A stretch of DNA of 64,000 nucleotides from Pseudoalteromonas byunsanensis (GTDB lineage: Bacteria > Pseudomonadota > Gammaproteobacteria > Enterobacterales > Alteromonadaceae): the NCBI RefSeq assembly GCF_001854475.1, contig NZ_MNAN01000037.1, forward strand, positions 382,945 through 446,944, written 5' to 3'. The position numbers and the translations under genes are program-made. The notes under the pieces are model-generated. The model made no database searches, had not been told where the DNA came from, and saw only the letters and a program-made list of their open reading frames with translations. Each line of letters opens with the position of its first letter. Within the stretch, counting starts at the first letter, position 1. This document shows, one piece after another, positions 8,490 to 17,624 of this stretch.

Positions 8490-9125
8490 TTAACCGAAAG
8501 CTTTTATAAGCTGTGGTAAATCATCAAACGAATGCAATATATGATGTGCCTGACTGGCATAATGAGGTATCTCGTGCGGCGCATAAAGGCAAGAGCGCAT
8601 TTTAGCATTATGGGCTGCTTGAATGTCGTAAAGATAATCTCCAACATACATGCAGTGATTAGGTGTAAAATGCCACTGTTTTGCGATATGTAGCAAACCG
8701 CTTGGGTTTGGTTTAGCTGGGGCATCATCTCGGGTTAGCATCAGCGAAATAGGCACATTGCATTGACTCAACTTTAATTTCGCAGCGCGACCAAAGTTAC
8801 GAGTTACTATCGCCATAGGTATTTGCATCAAAGTGAGTTGCTCAAGACACTTAGCAACCCCCGGCATCAATTGCGCGTTATGCGCATCGAGCATTTCATG
8901 CTGATGTACAATGTTCATTGCTTCTTGACGCATGTATGGTGAGGGGAGTTGGGAGATAAAATCTAGCAAATCCAGATCTCGAGGGCACCCTACCTGTGCT
9001 TTGATCAGCTGAAAATCCAATTCAGAGCTAACTAATGTGCCATCTAAATCAAATATCACACCTTTAATTTGCTGTTGTATCATTACACTACTTTGTGAGC
9101 ACGCCTGTGCATTAAGCTGTAACAT
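8490..9125 (-). CDS. HAD-superfamily hydrolase (phosphoglycolate-phosphatase-like)
   Basis: About 211 aa. HAD motif I is VIFDLDGTLV. Motif II is near AIVTRNF. Motif III/IV lies in KPNPSGLL followed by YVGDYLYDIQAA. A four-helix cap sits between motifs I and II. The start is uncertain: AGGG lies 6 nt before the ATG at 9125 (3 nt before one at 9128), while an ATG at 9083 begins just before the catalytic core without a clear Shine-Dalgarno. It is likely a small-metabolite phosphatase; the substrate is unknown. Confidence 0.87.
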   Translation of the reverse strand: MLQLNAQACSQSSVMIQQQIKGVIFDLDGTLVSSELDFQLIKAQVGCPRDLDLLDFISQLPSPYMRQEAMNIVHQHEMLDAHNAQLMPGVAKCLEQLTLMQIPMAIVTRNFGRAAKLKLSQCNVPISLMLTRDDAPAKPNPSGLLHIAKQWHFTPNHCMYVGDYLYDIQAAHNAKMRSCLYAPHEIPHYASQAHHILHSFDDLPQLIKAFG

Positions 9126-9593
9126 CATAATCCCTGCCATTATCGGCGAATGTAATTAAACCATAGGTTACGAATAGCCATCTTGCAAAGCGCTGCACTA
9201 ATGATTTATCAGTGCTGTTGCTTAGATGAGAATCCCCCTTATTGCACCTAACAAAACAAAATGGTCCTAGTTTGTTAGCGTCCAAAAGACACATTATCCT
9301 TCAAGTAACGCGCAAAATCACTTTTCATCTTAGAACAATAAAAAATAGACTATGCGCAAATTCGAATAAGTACTAAATATGGCAATAAAATACCGTGCCA
9401 ACTCGCCATTTTTCAAAATTATTGTGTCTATTTTGTAAATAAATAAAAAAACCTCAATTAATAGTTGATATTTGATCGAAATTGTCTTTAAAATCCCGCA
9501 CTTTTTTATTTCGTGCAAAAATGCCATAAAAAGTTGGCCCCAGTTTTGCTCGTATAAATGAACCCGTTTAGCAATAGAAATGTGGTGAGCAGT
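9126..9593. other. AT-rich intergenic region, nothing clear
   Basis: About 470 bp between a leftward phosphatase gene and a rightward small membrane-protein gene. Open frames on the bottom strand here lack start signals and protein-like composition. No repeat, terminator or recognised operator was seen. Confidence 0.4.
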
Positions 9594-9833
9594 ATGGATT
9601 TTTACATCCTGAAAAAACAAGAGAAGCTTGTTGCCATTCCTGCGGATGAGCAAAATTGCAAAGAGTATTTAGATGACGGCTACTTTTATGTCGATAAAGT
9701 GGCGGCATGTAATGAAAAATCAGCTTTGAAAGCGCTTCAAGCCAAGCAAGTCAAGGCATTTAAAACACCTGCCGTATTGTTATTGCTTGTTTTACCTATA
9801 ATTCTTTTTGCTTGGATGCAAATAAGCCGCTGA
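9594..9833 (+). CDS. Small single-pass membrane protein, unknown function
   Basis: 79 aa if started at the ATG at 9594, which has GGTGAG 4 nt before it; an in-frame ATG at 9558 lacks such a site. The soluble, Lys/Glu-rich N-terminus is followed by one C-terminal hydrophobic helix (AVLLLLVLPIILFAWMQI), so this looks like a tail-anchored protein with the body in the cytoplasm. It lies 54 bp before sbcD, on the same strand. I do not recognise the family. Confidence 0.6.
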   Translation: MDFYILKKQEKLVAIPADEQNCKEYLDDGYFYVDKVAACNEKSALKALQAKQVKAFKTPAVLLLLVLPIILFAWMQISR

Positions 9834-9887
9834 CCAAATAGCTCTGGCAATGTTATATTAGTGTTTCTATCGTCAAGGAAACGCTGA

Positions 9888-11105
9888 ATGAAAGTATTGC
9901 ATACATCTGATTGGCACCTAGGCCAACAGTTTTATGAGCACAGTCGCACCGATGAGCAACAGGCTTTTTTAGATTGGCTTGTTGATACATTAGCATCGCA
10001 GAATATCGATCTGCTGCTAATCGCGGGAGACATTTACCATACGGCCACACCACCTGCCAGTGCCGAACAGCAGCTCTACACTTTTATAAAGCAAGCAAAA
10101 CACGCATGTCCTGATTTACATGTTGTCATAATTGCAGGCAATCATGATTCAGCAAACCGTATTGAAACAGCCAAGCCTTTATTACAACTATTTGATACTC
10201 ATGTGGTAGGTCGTTTTGATAGACAAGCTCCCGAGCAAGTGATCAAGACTATAGCAACCAAAAACGGGACCGCTCATGTTGTTGCAATGCCATTTCTGCG
10301 AGTTTCAGATATTTCAATGACCAGCGACATAAGCTATCAAAGTGCCGTTGCTGAAGCCTACAATCAGGCTATAGAATCGCTATTAGCAAACCCACTTACA
10401 GAACAAGAACCACTCATTCTGATGGGCCATTTGCATGCCAAAGGTGGTGATATTTCAAGTGACTCTGAACGCAATATCTCAATTGGTGGGTTTGAATCGA
10501 TAAATGCAAATATTTTTAGTCAACATGCAGACTACGTGGCTCTTGGGCACTTGCACAAGGCCCAAACTGTAGCCAAAAGCGAACATATCCGCTATAGCGG
10601 TACCCCACTCCCAATGTCGTTTTCTGAACGTAACTATCAGCACCAAGTTTTAGTAGCTGAATTTGACGGCAAGCAGCTGAGCTCTGTAAACCCCCTTTAC
10701 GTGCCACGCCATCAAAATGTGGTGCTGCTTCCAGAGCGTGGAGGCGCAGACTTAAATAGTTTGTGTGACATGATCAATGAACTTAAATTTGACCCTAATA
10801 CACCTCCTAGCTATGTCCGTCTACGTATGAAAAGCAGTGAAACCAACAGTCAATTTAGGGCCATTATCGATGAGGCACTAAAAGATAAACCCATATTATT
10901 CTGTGGTATAGAACGGGTAAGTGAACAAGCTCATCAACAAAATGAGGTTTTTACAGATTTAGGTCAAGTTGAACAACTTGATCCAATGACTTTACTTGCT
11001 CTGGCATTTGCACAACAAGTAGATGCCAACGAACCCGTTCCAGATGCGTTAAAGGATTGTCTAGCACACGTGATCAACTCTATGGATGAAGAGCCAAACA
11101 CATGA
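9888..11105 (+). CDS. sbcD: Exonuclease subunit SbcD (Mre11-like nuclease)
   Basis: 405 aa. Metallophosphoesterase motifs are in order: DWHLG (D8, H10), AGDIYH near 46-51, AGNHD near 84-88, and two GHLH blocks (GHLHAKGG, GHLHKAQ). With SbcC it forms the Mn-dependent nuclease that cuts hairpins and DNA ends during replication repair. Its stop overlaps the sbcC start by 4 bp (ATGA), so the two are translationally coupled. Confidence 0.97.
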   Translation: MKVLHTSDWHLGQQFYEHSRTDEQQAFLDWLVDTLASQNIDLLLIAGDIYHTATPPASAEQQLYTFIKQAKHACPDLHVVIIAGNHDSANRIETAKPLLQLFDTHVVGRFDRQAPEQVIKTIATKNGTAHVVAMPFLRVSDISMTSDISYQSAVAEAYNQAIESLLANPLTEQEPLILMGHLHAKGGDISSDSERNISIGGFESINANIFSQHADYVALGHLHKAQTVAKSEHIRYSGTPLPMSFSERNYQHQVLVAEFDGKQLSSVNPLYVPRHQNVVLLPERGGADLNSLCDMINELKFDPNTPPSYVRLRMKSSETNSQFRAIIDEALKDKPILFCGIERVSEQAHQQNEVFTDLGQVEQLDPMTLLALAFAQQVDANEPVPDALKDCLAHVINSMDEEPNT

Positions 11106-14100
11106 AATTACTGAATATCACCATTAGCAACCTTGCATCTTTAACTAAGGCCGCTGTTGATTTTGAACAAGCACCATTGAGCCACAGTGGGCTTTTTGCT
11201 ATCACCGGTGATACTGGGGCAGGAAAAAGTACATTACTTGACGGTATCTGTTTGGCGCTTTATGGAAAAACTGCAAGATTGAGAAATGACTTAAAAAACA
11301 CCGTAGAGTTTAATGGCGACGATATTAAGCTCAATGACCCCAGAAACTTATTACGCAGAGGATGCGCACATGGGCAAGCTGAGGTGCAATTTGTTGGTCA
11401 GGATGGAGAGCGCTACCTTGCACGCTGGAAGATCGAGCGGGCGAGAAAAAAAACAGATGGTAAGCTTAAAAGACCAGAGCACATTTTATTTAAAGTAGCA
11501 GACGAGTCACAACTCACACAATCTAGCAGCGCCACCGTCAACAAGATAGAGCAATTGATAGGGCTAAACTTTGAACAGTTTACACGCGCCGTATTGCTTG
11601 CTCAGCATGAATTTGCCGCTTTCTTAAAAGCAAGTGCTGATGAACGGGCACAGCTGCTAGAGTGTTTGACAGGAACTGATAAGTTCAGTCGACTTGGACA
11701 GGCAATTTTTGAGCATCACAAAGAGAAAAAAAGCCAACTTGAGCAACTACAGAATTCGCTTGCCAATTATCACATTTTATCCGATGAAGAATTAGCTTCT
11801 CTTAAAGACACAATTACCACACTGAACGGTCAGCTTACTCAGTTAAAAGCACAAAGCACACAGTATCAGCAAGATATACAATGGCTTACCCAAAAAGAGC
11901 AGTACCAACTCAAGCTGCAACACTATCAGCAGCAACTACAAGATTTAGAATCTGACATACAGCAACAAGCAGCTAAGATCGAGCAAGCACAGCTTGCACA
12001 GCTTACTCAGCAAATCGCCGATAACCGGCAACAAGCAAGCACACTCGTTAGCCAACACGAAAAGCTGACACATCAATACGACGAGCTGATAAAGCAAGAC
12101 TACCAACACCAATTAGAAGTACAACAAGCTTTGGTTGCTGAGTCTGAGCGCTCACAACGAGCAGCCCAGGAAAAACTAAAAAACCACGAACCAGATATCA
12201 AGCTAGTCAGAACACTTGATAACAAACGATATGCCAACGCGCAACAACTTGAAGACAATAAAAAGCAACTTGCAATTACCGAACAGCAGTTGCAGGAGCT
12301 CCTTGAGCAAATAAAGCAAACAGACAAGCTATTAAAAGACAACCAACAAACACAAAACGAGCAGTTAAAGCAGCTTGAACAACACGCTACATTAAAAAGA
12401 GCGTTAGATAATTGGTCTTACCTTGAAAGTACTTTCGACAATATTAGTCAATCGACAGAGCACATAGAAAACCTAAAAAATAATTATAATCAGCAGTATG
12501 ACGAGCGCTCTAAATTGGAGTTAAAGCTTGCTCCTTTGACGGCGAAAATACAAAACCAACAGAGCAACCATACGGCTTTACAGGAGCAGTTAGACAGGCT
12601 GCAAAAACAGTTGGCAACATTGGACTATGAAGCACTGCAAAAGCAAAGTTACAGTTTGAAGTCAGCGTTGCAGCTCTCACTGGATGGACAAAAAAATGAC
12701 CATGAGCAGTTACAATTAGCCGCTAATATTGATAAGTACCGTCACCAACATCATACTTTACAGCTTCAACTGAAAGATACTGAAAAACAAGTAGATTTAC
12801 AAAAACAAAGAGCACTACTCACACAAGAAAACGTCACTCAAGTACAACTACGTGCCAGTGAAAAAGTCAGTGCTCTACGTGCCCAACTTAAAACAGGGCA
12901 GGAGTGTATGGTCTGTGGTGCGACAGAGCATCCCTATGGAGTTGATCACATAGATAGCCATTGGCAAAACTTGATTGCCGACTTTTCTGAGCAACAACAA
13001 AAAGCAGAACAGGCGCTAACTCAGGCACAGCAGCGCCACAACGATCAAGTAATTGCAAATGAACAGGTCAATACTCAGTTACAAGTCTCTTTGCAGCGTA
13101 AGTCGCAATTACAAGAGCAGCATGCAAAAATAAGCAATTCCCTAAAAGAGCTGGGATTTGAAGAGTATGTTGATATCGACGTGAGTCAGCAACGTTTAGA
13201 AGAGATAGAAGACAAACTCAACCGTTATAGTGAACTGAGCAAAACTCAACAACAGCTTTGGCAACAATTACAAACATATCAGCACGAACTGACACAATGC
13301 CAAACTCAACATAGTGAGATACAGCAAAAAATTCAGAGTCTAAGTGCTGCTCTTGACGCCAATACACAGCAGCAAAACGATGCTAGAAATACCATAGCTC
13401 AATTAAAACACAAGGCTCAACAGCATTACTCAGACAATACATGGTGGCAACAGTATGAGCAAAACATGCACAGTGCCATACAGTCACTTACCAGTAAAGT
13501 TAATGAATTTGCCAAATGGCAAGAGACTTTAGCTCAGCTACAAAATACGCAGCAACAACTAGACGCACAGCAGCGTAACAATGAACAACACCAAGGCAAA
13601 CTGCAACAAACTTTGACACAGCAGCAAAGCGTAGTAACACAATTGCACAATACCCTGGATGAGCTTGATTCTCAGCGCAAAGTCATACTGCCACTTACTC
13701 GTAGCGCCGATGAATGGTTTAATGAGCTGCAATCTGAATGTGAGCATTGCAACTCAAAATGGACAGCACATAAGAATACGCTGACACAGCTAGAACAGGC
13801 TGCGCGCCAACAACATATTCAACTAGAGCATCTAAAAAACCAACTTGCGGATAACCAAGCACAACAAATTTCCGTAGAACAGCGTTTTGATGAGTGGTTA
13901 GCAACACAGCGCCAGCAACATAGTGAACTTAACGCTGCCACTGTGGCAGAATTGCTCGCGGTACCATTTAAGCAATACGAACATATCTTGAAAAATAGCC
14001 AGCAACTGCACCTGCAACACACACAAGCACTCGCTAGACTCAACCACCTTCATGAAGAGATTGAGCAACATCAAGCGCAAGCCAGAACAACAGAATCACT

Positions 14101-14764
14101 CGATCAGCTAGCGCAATTGCAAGCCGATCTCAATCTGCAAATCGAGCAAGTACAGGCACACTGGCTCGATAACAATACACAATTGAAGCAACATGAGCAG
14201 AATGTAGCAAACAGGCAAGTGCAGCAAAACGAGCTATCACGCTTGCAAGCACAGTACGAACACTGGCATTTGTTAGATAAACTCCTCGGTGACGCAACTG
14301 GTAAAAAACTACGTAACGTAGCCCAGACGCAAACCTTAAAAATTCTGTTGCAATACGCCAACCAACACCTCAGCAGCCTATCCAAACGATATCGACTGAG
14401 CATTATCGGACATTCACTCAATATTGCGATTATTGACAAAGACATGGCCGATGAGCAACGCTCAGTGAACACCCTCTCTGGAGGGGAATCATTTTTGGTA
14501 TCATTAGCTCTGGCGCTAGGATTGGCGTCCTTGTCAGCCAATAAAGTACAGATCAGTTCACTGTTCATAGATGAAGGATTTGGAACATTAGACCCGGAAA
14601 CTTTAAGTGTTGCATTGGATGCGTTAGACTCATTACAAGCTCAAGGGCGTAAGGTGGGTGTGATCTCTCACGTCAGCGAAATGACCGAACGAGTAGCGAC
14701 TCAAATTCACGTTAAAAAACAACCGGGTGGCTACTCAAGCATTCAAATTAAAGGACAGATCTAA
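11102..14764 (+). CDS. sbcC: Exonuclease subunit SbcC (Rad50-like ATPase)
   Basis: 1220 aa. Walker A GDTGAGKST is at 36-44. The zinc-hook CMVC is at 602-605, placed mid-way between two very long coiled coils. The ABC signature NTLSGGES is near 1123 and Walker B SLFIDEGFGTLD near 1155. The coiled coils are notably rich in glutamine, as in other marine Alteromonadales. It dimerises at the hook and drives SbcD cleavage. It is coupled to sbcD upstream (ATGA) and overlaps the next gene by one base (TAATG). Confidence 0.97.
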   Translation: MKLLNITISNLASLTKAAVDFEQAPLSHSGLFAITGDTGAGKSTLLDGICLALYGKTARLRNDLKNTVEFNGDDIKLNDPRNLLRRGCAHGQAEVQFVGQDGERYLARWKIERARKKTDGKLKRPEHILFKVADESQLTQSSSATVNKIEQLIGLNFEQFTRAVLLAQHEFAAFLKASADERAQLLECLTGTDKFSRLGQAIFEHHKEKKSQLEQLQNSLANYHILSDEELASLKDTITTLNGQLTQLKAQSTQYQQDIQWLTQKEQYQLKLQHYQQQLQDLESDIQQQAAKIEQAQLAQLTQQIADNRQQASTLVSQHEKLTHQYDELIKQDYQHQLEVQQALVAESERSQRAAQEKLKNHEPDIKLVRTLDNKRYANAQQLEDNKKQLAITEQQLQELLEQIKQTDKLLKDNQQTQNEQLKQLEQHATLKRALDNWSYLESTFDNISQSTEHIENLKNNYNQQYDERSKLELKLAPLTAKIQNQQSNHTALQEQLDRLQKQLATLDYEALQKQSYSLKSALQLSLDGQKNDHEQLQLAANIDKYRHQHHTLQLQLKDTEKQVDLQKQRALLTQENVTQVQLRASEKVSALRAQLKTGQECMVCGATEHPYGVDHIDSHWQNLIADFSEQQQKAEQALTQAQQRHNDQVIANEQVNTQLQVSLQRKSQLQEQHAKISNSLKELGFEEYVDIDVSQQRLEEIEDKLNRYSELSKTQQQLWQQLQTYQHELTQCQTQHSEIQQKIQSLSAALDANTQQQNDARNTIAQLKHKAQQHYSDNTWWQQYEQNMHSAIQSLTSKVNEFAKWQETLAQLQNTQQQLDAQQRNNEQHQGKLQQTLTQQQSVVTQLHNTLDELDSQRKVILPLTRSADEWFNELQSECEHCNSKWTAHKNTLTQLEQAARQQHIQLEHLKNQLADNQAQQISVEQRFDEWLATQRQQHSELNAATVAELLAVPFKQYEHILKNSQQLHLQHTQALARLNHLHEEIEQHQAQARTTESLDQLAQLQADLNLQIEQVQAHWLDNNTQLKQHEQNVANRQVQQNELSRLQAQYEHWHLLDKLLGDATGKKLRNVAQTQTLKILLQYANQHLSSLSKRYRLSIIGHSLNIAIIDKDMADEQRSVNTLSGGESFLVSLALALGLASLSANKVQISSLFIDEGFGTLDPETLSVALDALDSLQAQGRKVGVISHVSEMTERVATQIHVKKQPGGYSSIQIKGQI

Positions 14765-15429
14765 TGCCAAATTTTCAAGCTGATGAAGCAAAAAGCTACG
14801 AGCAACGCATAACTAGACTCATCCCCGGCTACGAATTACTGCATGAACTCACCGCAGCCCAGTTGAAAACACTGCTACCAGACGAAGCAACGATACTTGT
14901 GATAGGAGCTGGCACAGGCAAAGATATTTTGGCTCTGGCACAGCTTAACCCACACTGGCGTTTTATTGCACAAGATATTTCAGCCGATATGCTTGCGATA
15001 GCAGATCAAAATTTTACTAACTTAGGTCTAAGCTCCAGAGTCTCTATTGTCTGTGGCGAACTTGACTCTAACTTGGGTCATGTTGATGCTGCAATATGCC
15101 TTTTGGTCATGCATTTCTTGCCAGACAACGGAGATAAACAAGCACTACTAAAAACTATTCGAGCGCAATTACCTAGTCGCGCGCCACTGTTTTTAGCCGA
15201 CCTCATGGCGCCTGAAACCGAATTTGAACGTGAATCGCAACTTGTGGCGTGTAGAGAGCTTGGCTTGACCGAGGTTGGTGAGCAACGTATGCGCCATAAC
15301 CTGCAGCATGAATTCTTCGCGTTGGACAGAATGCGCTTAGCTGAATTACTTGCACAAAGCGGCTTTGGTTCACCTCACAGCTACTTCAAAGCGCTCGGTT
15401 TTACAGGGATTGTTTGTCGTGCCGAATAG
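14764..15429 (+). CDS. Class I SAM-dependent methyltransferase
   Basis: 221 aa. The SAM-binding motif I is ILVIGAGTGKDILALA (about 44-59). Motif II acidic end is in FIAQDISADML, and motif IV near DAAICLLVMHFL. It looks like a small-molecule or generic methyltransferase of the UbiE/TehB-like fold; the substrate is unknown. The start codon overlaps the sbcC stop (TAATG), so it is a third cistron of the sbcDC operon. Its 3' end overlaps the convergent response-regulator gene by 29 bp. Confidence 0.85.
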   Translation: MPNFQADEAKSYEQRITRLIPGYELLHELTAAQLKTLLPDEATILVIGAGTGKDILALAQLNPHWRFIAQDISADMLAIADQNFTNLGLSSRVSIVCGELDSNLGHVDAAICLLVMHFLPDNGDKQALLKTIRAQLPSRAPLFLADLMAPETEFERESQLVACRELGLTEVGEQRMRHNLQHEFFALDRMRLAELLAQSGFGSPHSYFKALGFTGIVCRAE

Positions 15430-15784
15430 CAACGTAACGAAGTTGCTTTTGCAAGGTTTGTAGATTAAACGGTTTGACCATCAAACCGTCAATTTTTGCA
15501 GAGATCAGATTGAGCACAGTTTCTTTATTATCATCACAGGTAACAACAAGAATTGCCAAATGAGATAGACTTAGTTCTTTGCGAACTTTGTCGATAAGCA
15601 TTTTGCCATTCACTTTAGGCATATTTAAATCTGTTATTAATAAATCAAAATGATGAGTGTTAAGTAGCTTTAAGGCATGCTTGCCATCTGTCGCTTCAAC
15701 GATGTCTTCATATTCCAAACGACGTAACATGTTTATCATTACATGGCGCATCAATGGCATATCATCTACAACGAGAATTTTCAT
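15401..15784 (-). CDS. CheY-like single-domain response regulator
   Basis: 127 aa, a receiver domain and nothing else. Acidic pocket VDDM (D7, D8), phospho-acceptor Asp in LLITDLNMP (about D52), conserved Thr in VVTCDD and Lys in VKPF. No output domain, so signalling must be by protein contact. No kinase is adjacent. It is convergent with, and overlaps, the methyltransferase gene. Confidence 0.9.
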   Translation of the reverse strand: MKILVVDDMPLMRHVMINMLRRLEYEDIVEATDGKHALKLLNTHHFDLLITDLNMPKVNGKMLIDKVRKELSLSHLAILVVTCDDNKETVLNLISAKIDGLMVKPFNLQTLQKQLRYVAIRHDKQSL

Positions 15785-15840
15785 ATTGATACCTCTGTCC
15801 TTGAATAGGCCTAAATGTATCTCGGTGATTTAATTTTAGA

Positions 15841-16368
15841 TTAGTTCAATCCTCGTAGAATATCGCATAGTTTATTGATTTTAATATTGCTCAATTGCCT
15901 GTAATCTAGAAATGGACACACCACCACACGATGATTATTATCAACAGCAAACTCCTCATCCAGCCACACCAATGAGTTAGTAAAAATATGATCTCTAAAT
16001 AACCTTTTAGCGTATGTTCTTCCAGCAATAACATGATAGCGATACTGATTTGCTGACAAATCAGGGACCGAAAACAGTAGCGCTTCTTGACTATGACTTT
16101 GCAGTAAGCACTCATCGCGATATGATTGCCAGCTATCATAGTTAGTATAATTATGATCTGAATGCTCTAGCTGACCCAGTATTTTCGCATACACATTGAA
16201 AATTTTTCGCCAACCATTCCCAGAGGCCTGATTGATCATGGCTACCTCTCCTAGGCTAAGCGGTTGAACTTCAGTCAGATTTTTATATTCAAGCATAGGA
16301 GGGCAATGCTCGATATAAATAGCTATCAAACCAGAGCTTGCCCCAAAGCCACGAGTTAGTATTTTCAT
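15841..16368 (-). CDS. Conserved-looking protein of unknown function, coupled to yaiI
   Basis: 175 aa, no signal peptide or membrane helix. Features include a basic/aromatic mid-section (AGRTYAKRLFRDHIF) and a C-terminal CPFLDYRQLSN. Its start overlaps the yaiI stop by 4 bp (ATGA), so it is the second gene of a two-gene operon. I do not recognise a fold or catalytic motif; it could be a family restricted to marine gammaproteobacteria. Confidence 0.72.
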   Translation of the reverse strand: MKILTRGFGASSGLIAIYIEHCPPMLEYKNLTEVQPLSLGEVAMINQASGNGWRKIFNVYAKILGQLEHSDHNYTNYDSWQSYRDECLLQSHSQEALLFSVPDLSANQYRYHVIAGRTYAKRLFRDHIFTNSLVWLDEEFAVDNNHRVVVCPFLDYRQLSNIKINKLCDILRGLN

Positions 16369-16817
16369 GACCTGGCTTTTGTAAGTATGCGGTCTAGCGC
16401 GTTACCAAAAGCCTGTTTGTCTGCGCTGGAGAGCTTGGCTGGTCCACCGCTCATTTCAACGCCGCTGCTACGCATCGTATCCATGAAGTCTCGCATATTT
16501 AATATAGATTTAATATTGTGTATCGTGTATTCCTCACCCCGAGGATTGATTGCCAGCACTCCTTGTTCCACGACTTCTGCTGCGAGTGGTATATCTGCGG
16601 TGATGACAACATCGCCCTTTTGTATACGCTTGACGATTTCATTATCCGCAATATCAAACCCCTTACTCACTTGTAACAAACTAACATACTGTGTAGCAGG
16701 TACACGCATCGAATGGTTAGCGACCAAGGTGGTTATTGTTTTAGTACGTTCAGCCGCACGGAAGATAATTTCTTTTATCACTGCAGGACAGGCGTCTGCA
16801 TCAACCCAAATTTTCAT
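16365..16817 (-). CDS. yaiI: YaiI/YqxD family protein (DUF188, PIN-like)
   Basis: 150 aa, the normal family length. Starts MKIWVDADACP and carries the later acidic segment DVVITADIPLAAEVVEQG. The spaced Asp residues resemble the PIN/NYN nuclease active site, so an RNase role is suggested for the family but unproven. It is first in an operon with the 175-aa gene that overlaps its stop. Confidence 0.92.
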   Translation of the reverse strand: MKIWVDADACPAVIKEIIFRAAERTKTITTLVANHSMRVPATQYVSLLQVSKGFDIADNEIVKRIQKGDVVITADIPLAAEVVEQGVLAINPRGEEYTIHNIKSILNMRDFMDTMRSSGVEMSGGPAKLSSADKQAFGNALDRILTKARS

Positions 16818-16916
16818 GGTATTGGTTACCTAATCTAAAACTTAGTATAAGAATGATCTTAACGGTTCTTCTTCGCGTAACCTACTATTATTTGGATAAA
16901 ATACTTAGGAACATAA

Positions 16917-17444
16917 ATGAAAGCGTCAATTTTATGCGCCACGCTACTATTTTTACTAACTGCCTGTACAGGGTTACCCCAAGGTATCAAGCCTGTGAAC
17001 AACTTCGAGCTACAAAAATACCAGGGAAAATGGTACGAGATAGCGCGGCTGGATCACAGCTTTGAACGAGGTTTAAACAACATCAGTGCAAACTACTCGA
17101 TAAATGATGATGGTACAGTGAAAGTCATTAATCGTGGCTATGATAAACAGCAACGGTCATGGCAACTGGCTGAGGGCAAAGCAAAGTTTGTGGGTGATGA
17201 AACGACAGGGCACCTCAAGGTCTCATTCTTCGGCCCTTTTTACGGCTCGTACGTCATTTTTAAGCTAGATAAGGAACAGTACCAGTACGCCTACATTACA
17301 AGTTACAACAAAGATTATTTATGGCTGCTTTCACGTACGCCAACGCTCGATAAAGCTATCATTGCAGACTTTGTTCATACTGCGCAACAATACGGTTTCG
17401 ATGTAGAGCAACTAATCTATGTTCAACATAATGAAGTGCAATGA
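16917..17444 (+). CDS. blc: Outer-membrane lipocalin (Blc-like)
   Basis: 175 aa. Lipoprotein signal with lipobox LLTAC (Cys17). The lipocalin signature YQGKWYEIARLDHSFERG starts near residue 33; YITSYNKDYLWLLSRTP near 121-137 matches the second conserved block. Blc-type proteins are anchored in the outer membrane and bind fatty acids or lysophospholipids. The gene stands alone. Confidence 0.93.
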   Translation: MKASILCATLLFLLTACTGLPQGIKPVNNFELQKYQGKWYEIARLDHSFERGLNNISANYSINDDGTVKVINRGYDKQQRSWQLAEGKAKFVGDETTGHLKVSFFGPFYGSYVIFKLDKEQYQYAYITSYNKDYLWLLSRTPTLDKAIIADFVHTAQQYGFDVEQLIYVQHNEVQ

Positions 17445-17522
17445 TAATTCACTTTGTGATTGTAAAGCCCCTTTACAGTTTGATGACATTGCTTTTCGAT
17501 CTAGCCGCGCTTTGCATCATAA

Positions 17523-17566
17523 CTGTCTGAAAAATTTAACATTACTGTCAGGCACCTGTAACACAT
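17523..17566 (+). promoter_or_regulatory. Pho box (predicted PhoB binding site) upstream of phoX
   Basis: Four consecutive 11-bp units, of which the last two, CTGTCAGGCAC (17545) and CTGTAACACAT (17556), fit the PhoB direct repeat CTGTMATN4CTGTMAT. The first (CTGTCTGAAAA, 17523) is a partial match. The best site ends about 60 bp before the PhoX start, a suitable place for activation under phosphate limitation. Confidence 0.7.
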
Positions 17567-17624
17567 ACAACCCAAGCTATTGCCTCCTTAACAATAATTA
17601 GCAAGTGCAATTTGGAGTAACAGT

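Noticed and set aside
9330..9653. 107-residue frame on the bottom strand before the small membrane-protein gene
   Set aside because: AT-rich composition artefact; overlaps the better supported rightward gene and lacks a start signal.
12100..14568. Several Ser/Cys-rich frames opposite sbcC
   Set aside because: They mirror the glutamine-rich coiled coil of SbcC on the other strand; no start signals.
16387..16833. 148-residue frame antisense to yaiI
   Set aside because: Exact shadow of a well-supported gene; Ser/Ile-rich composition and no ribosome site.
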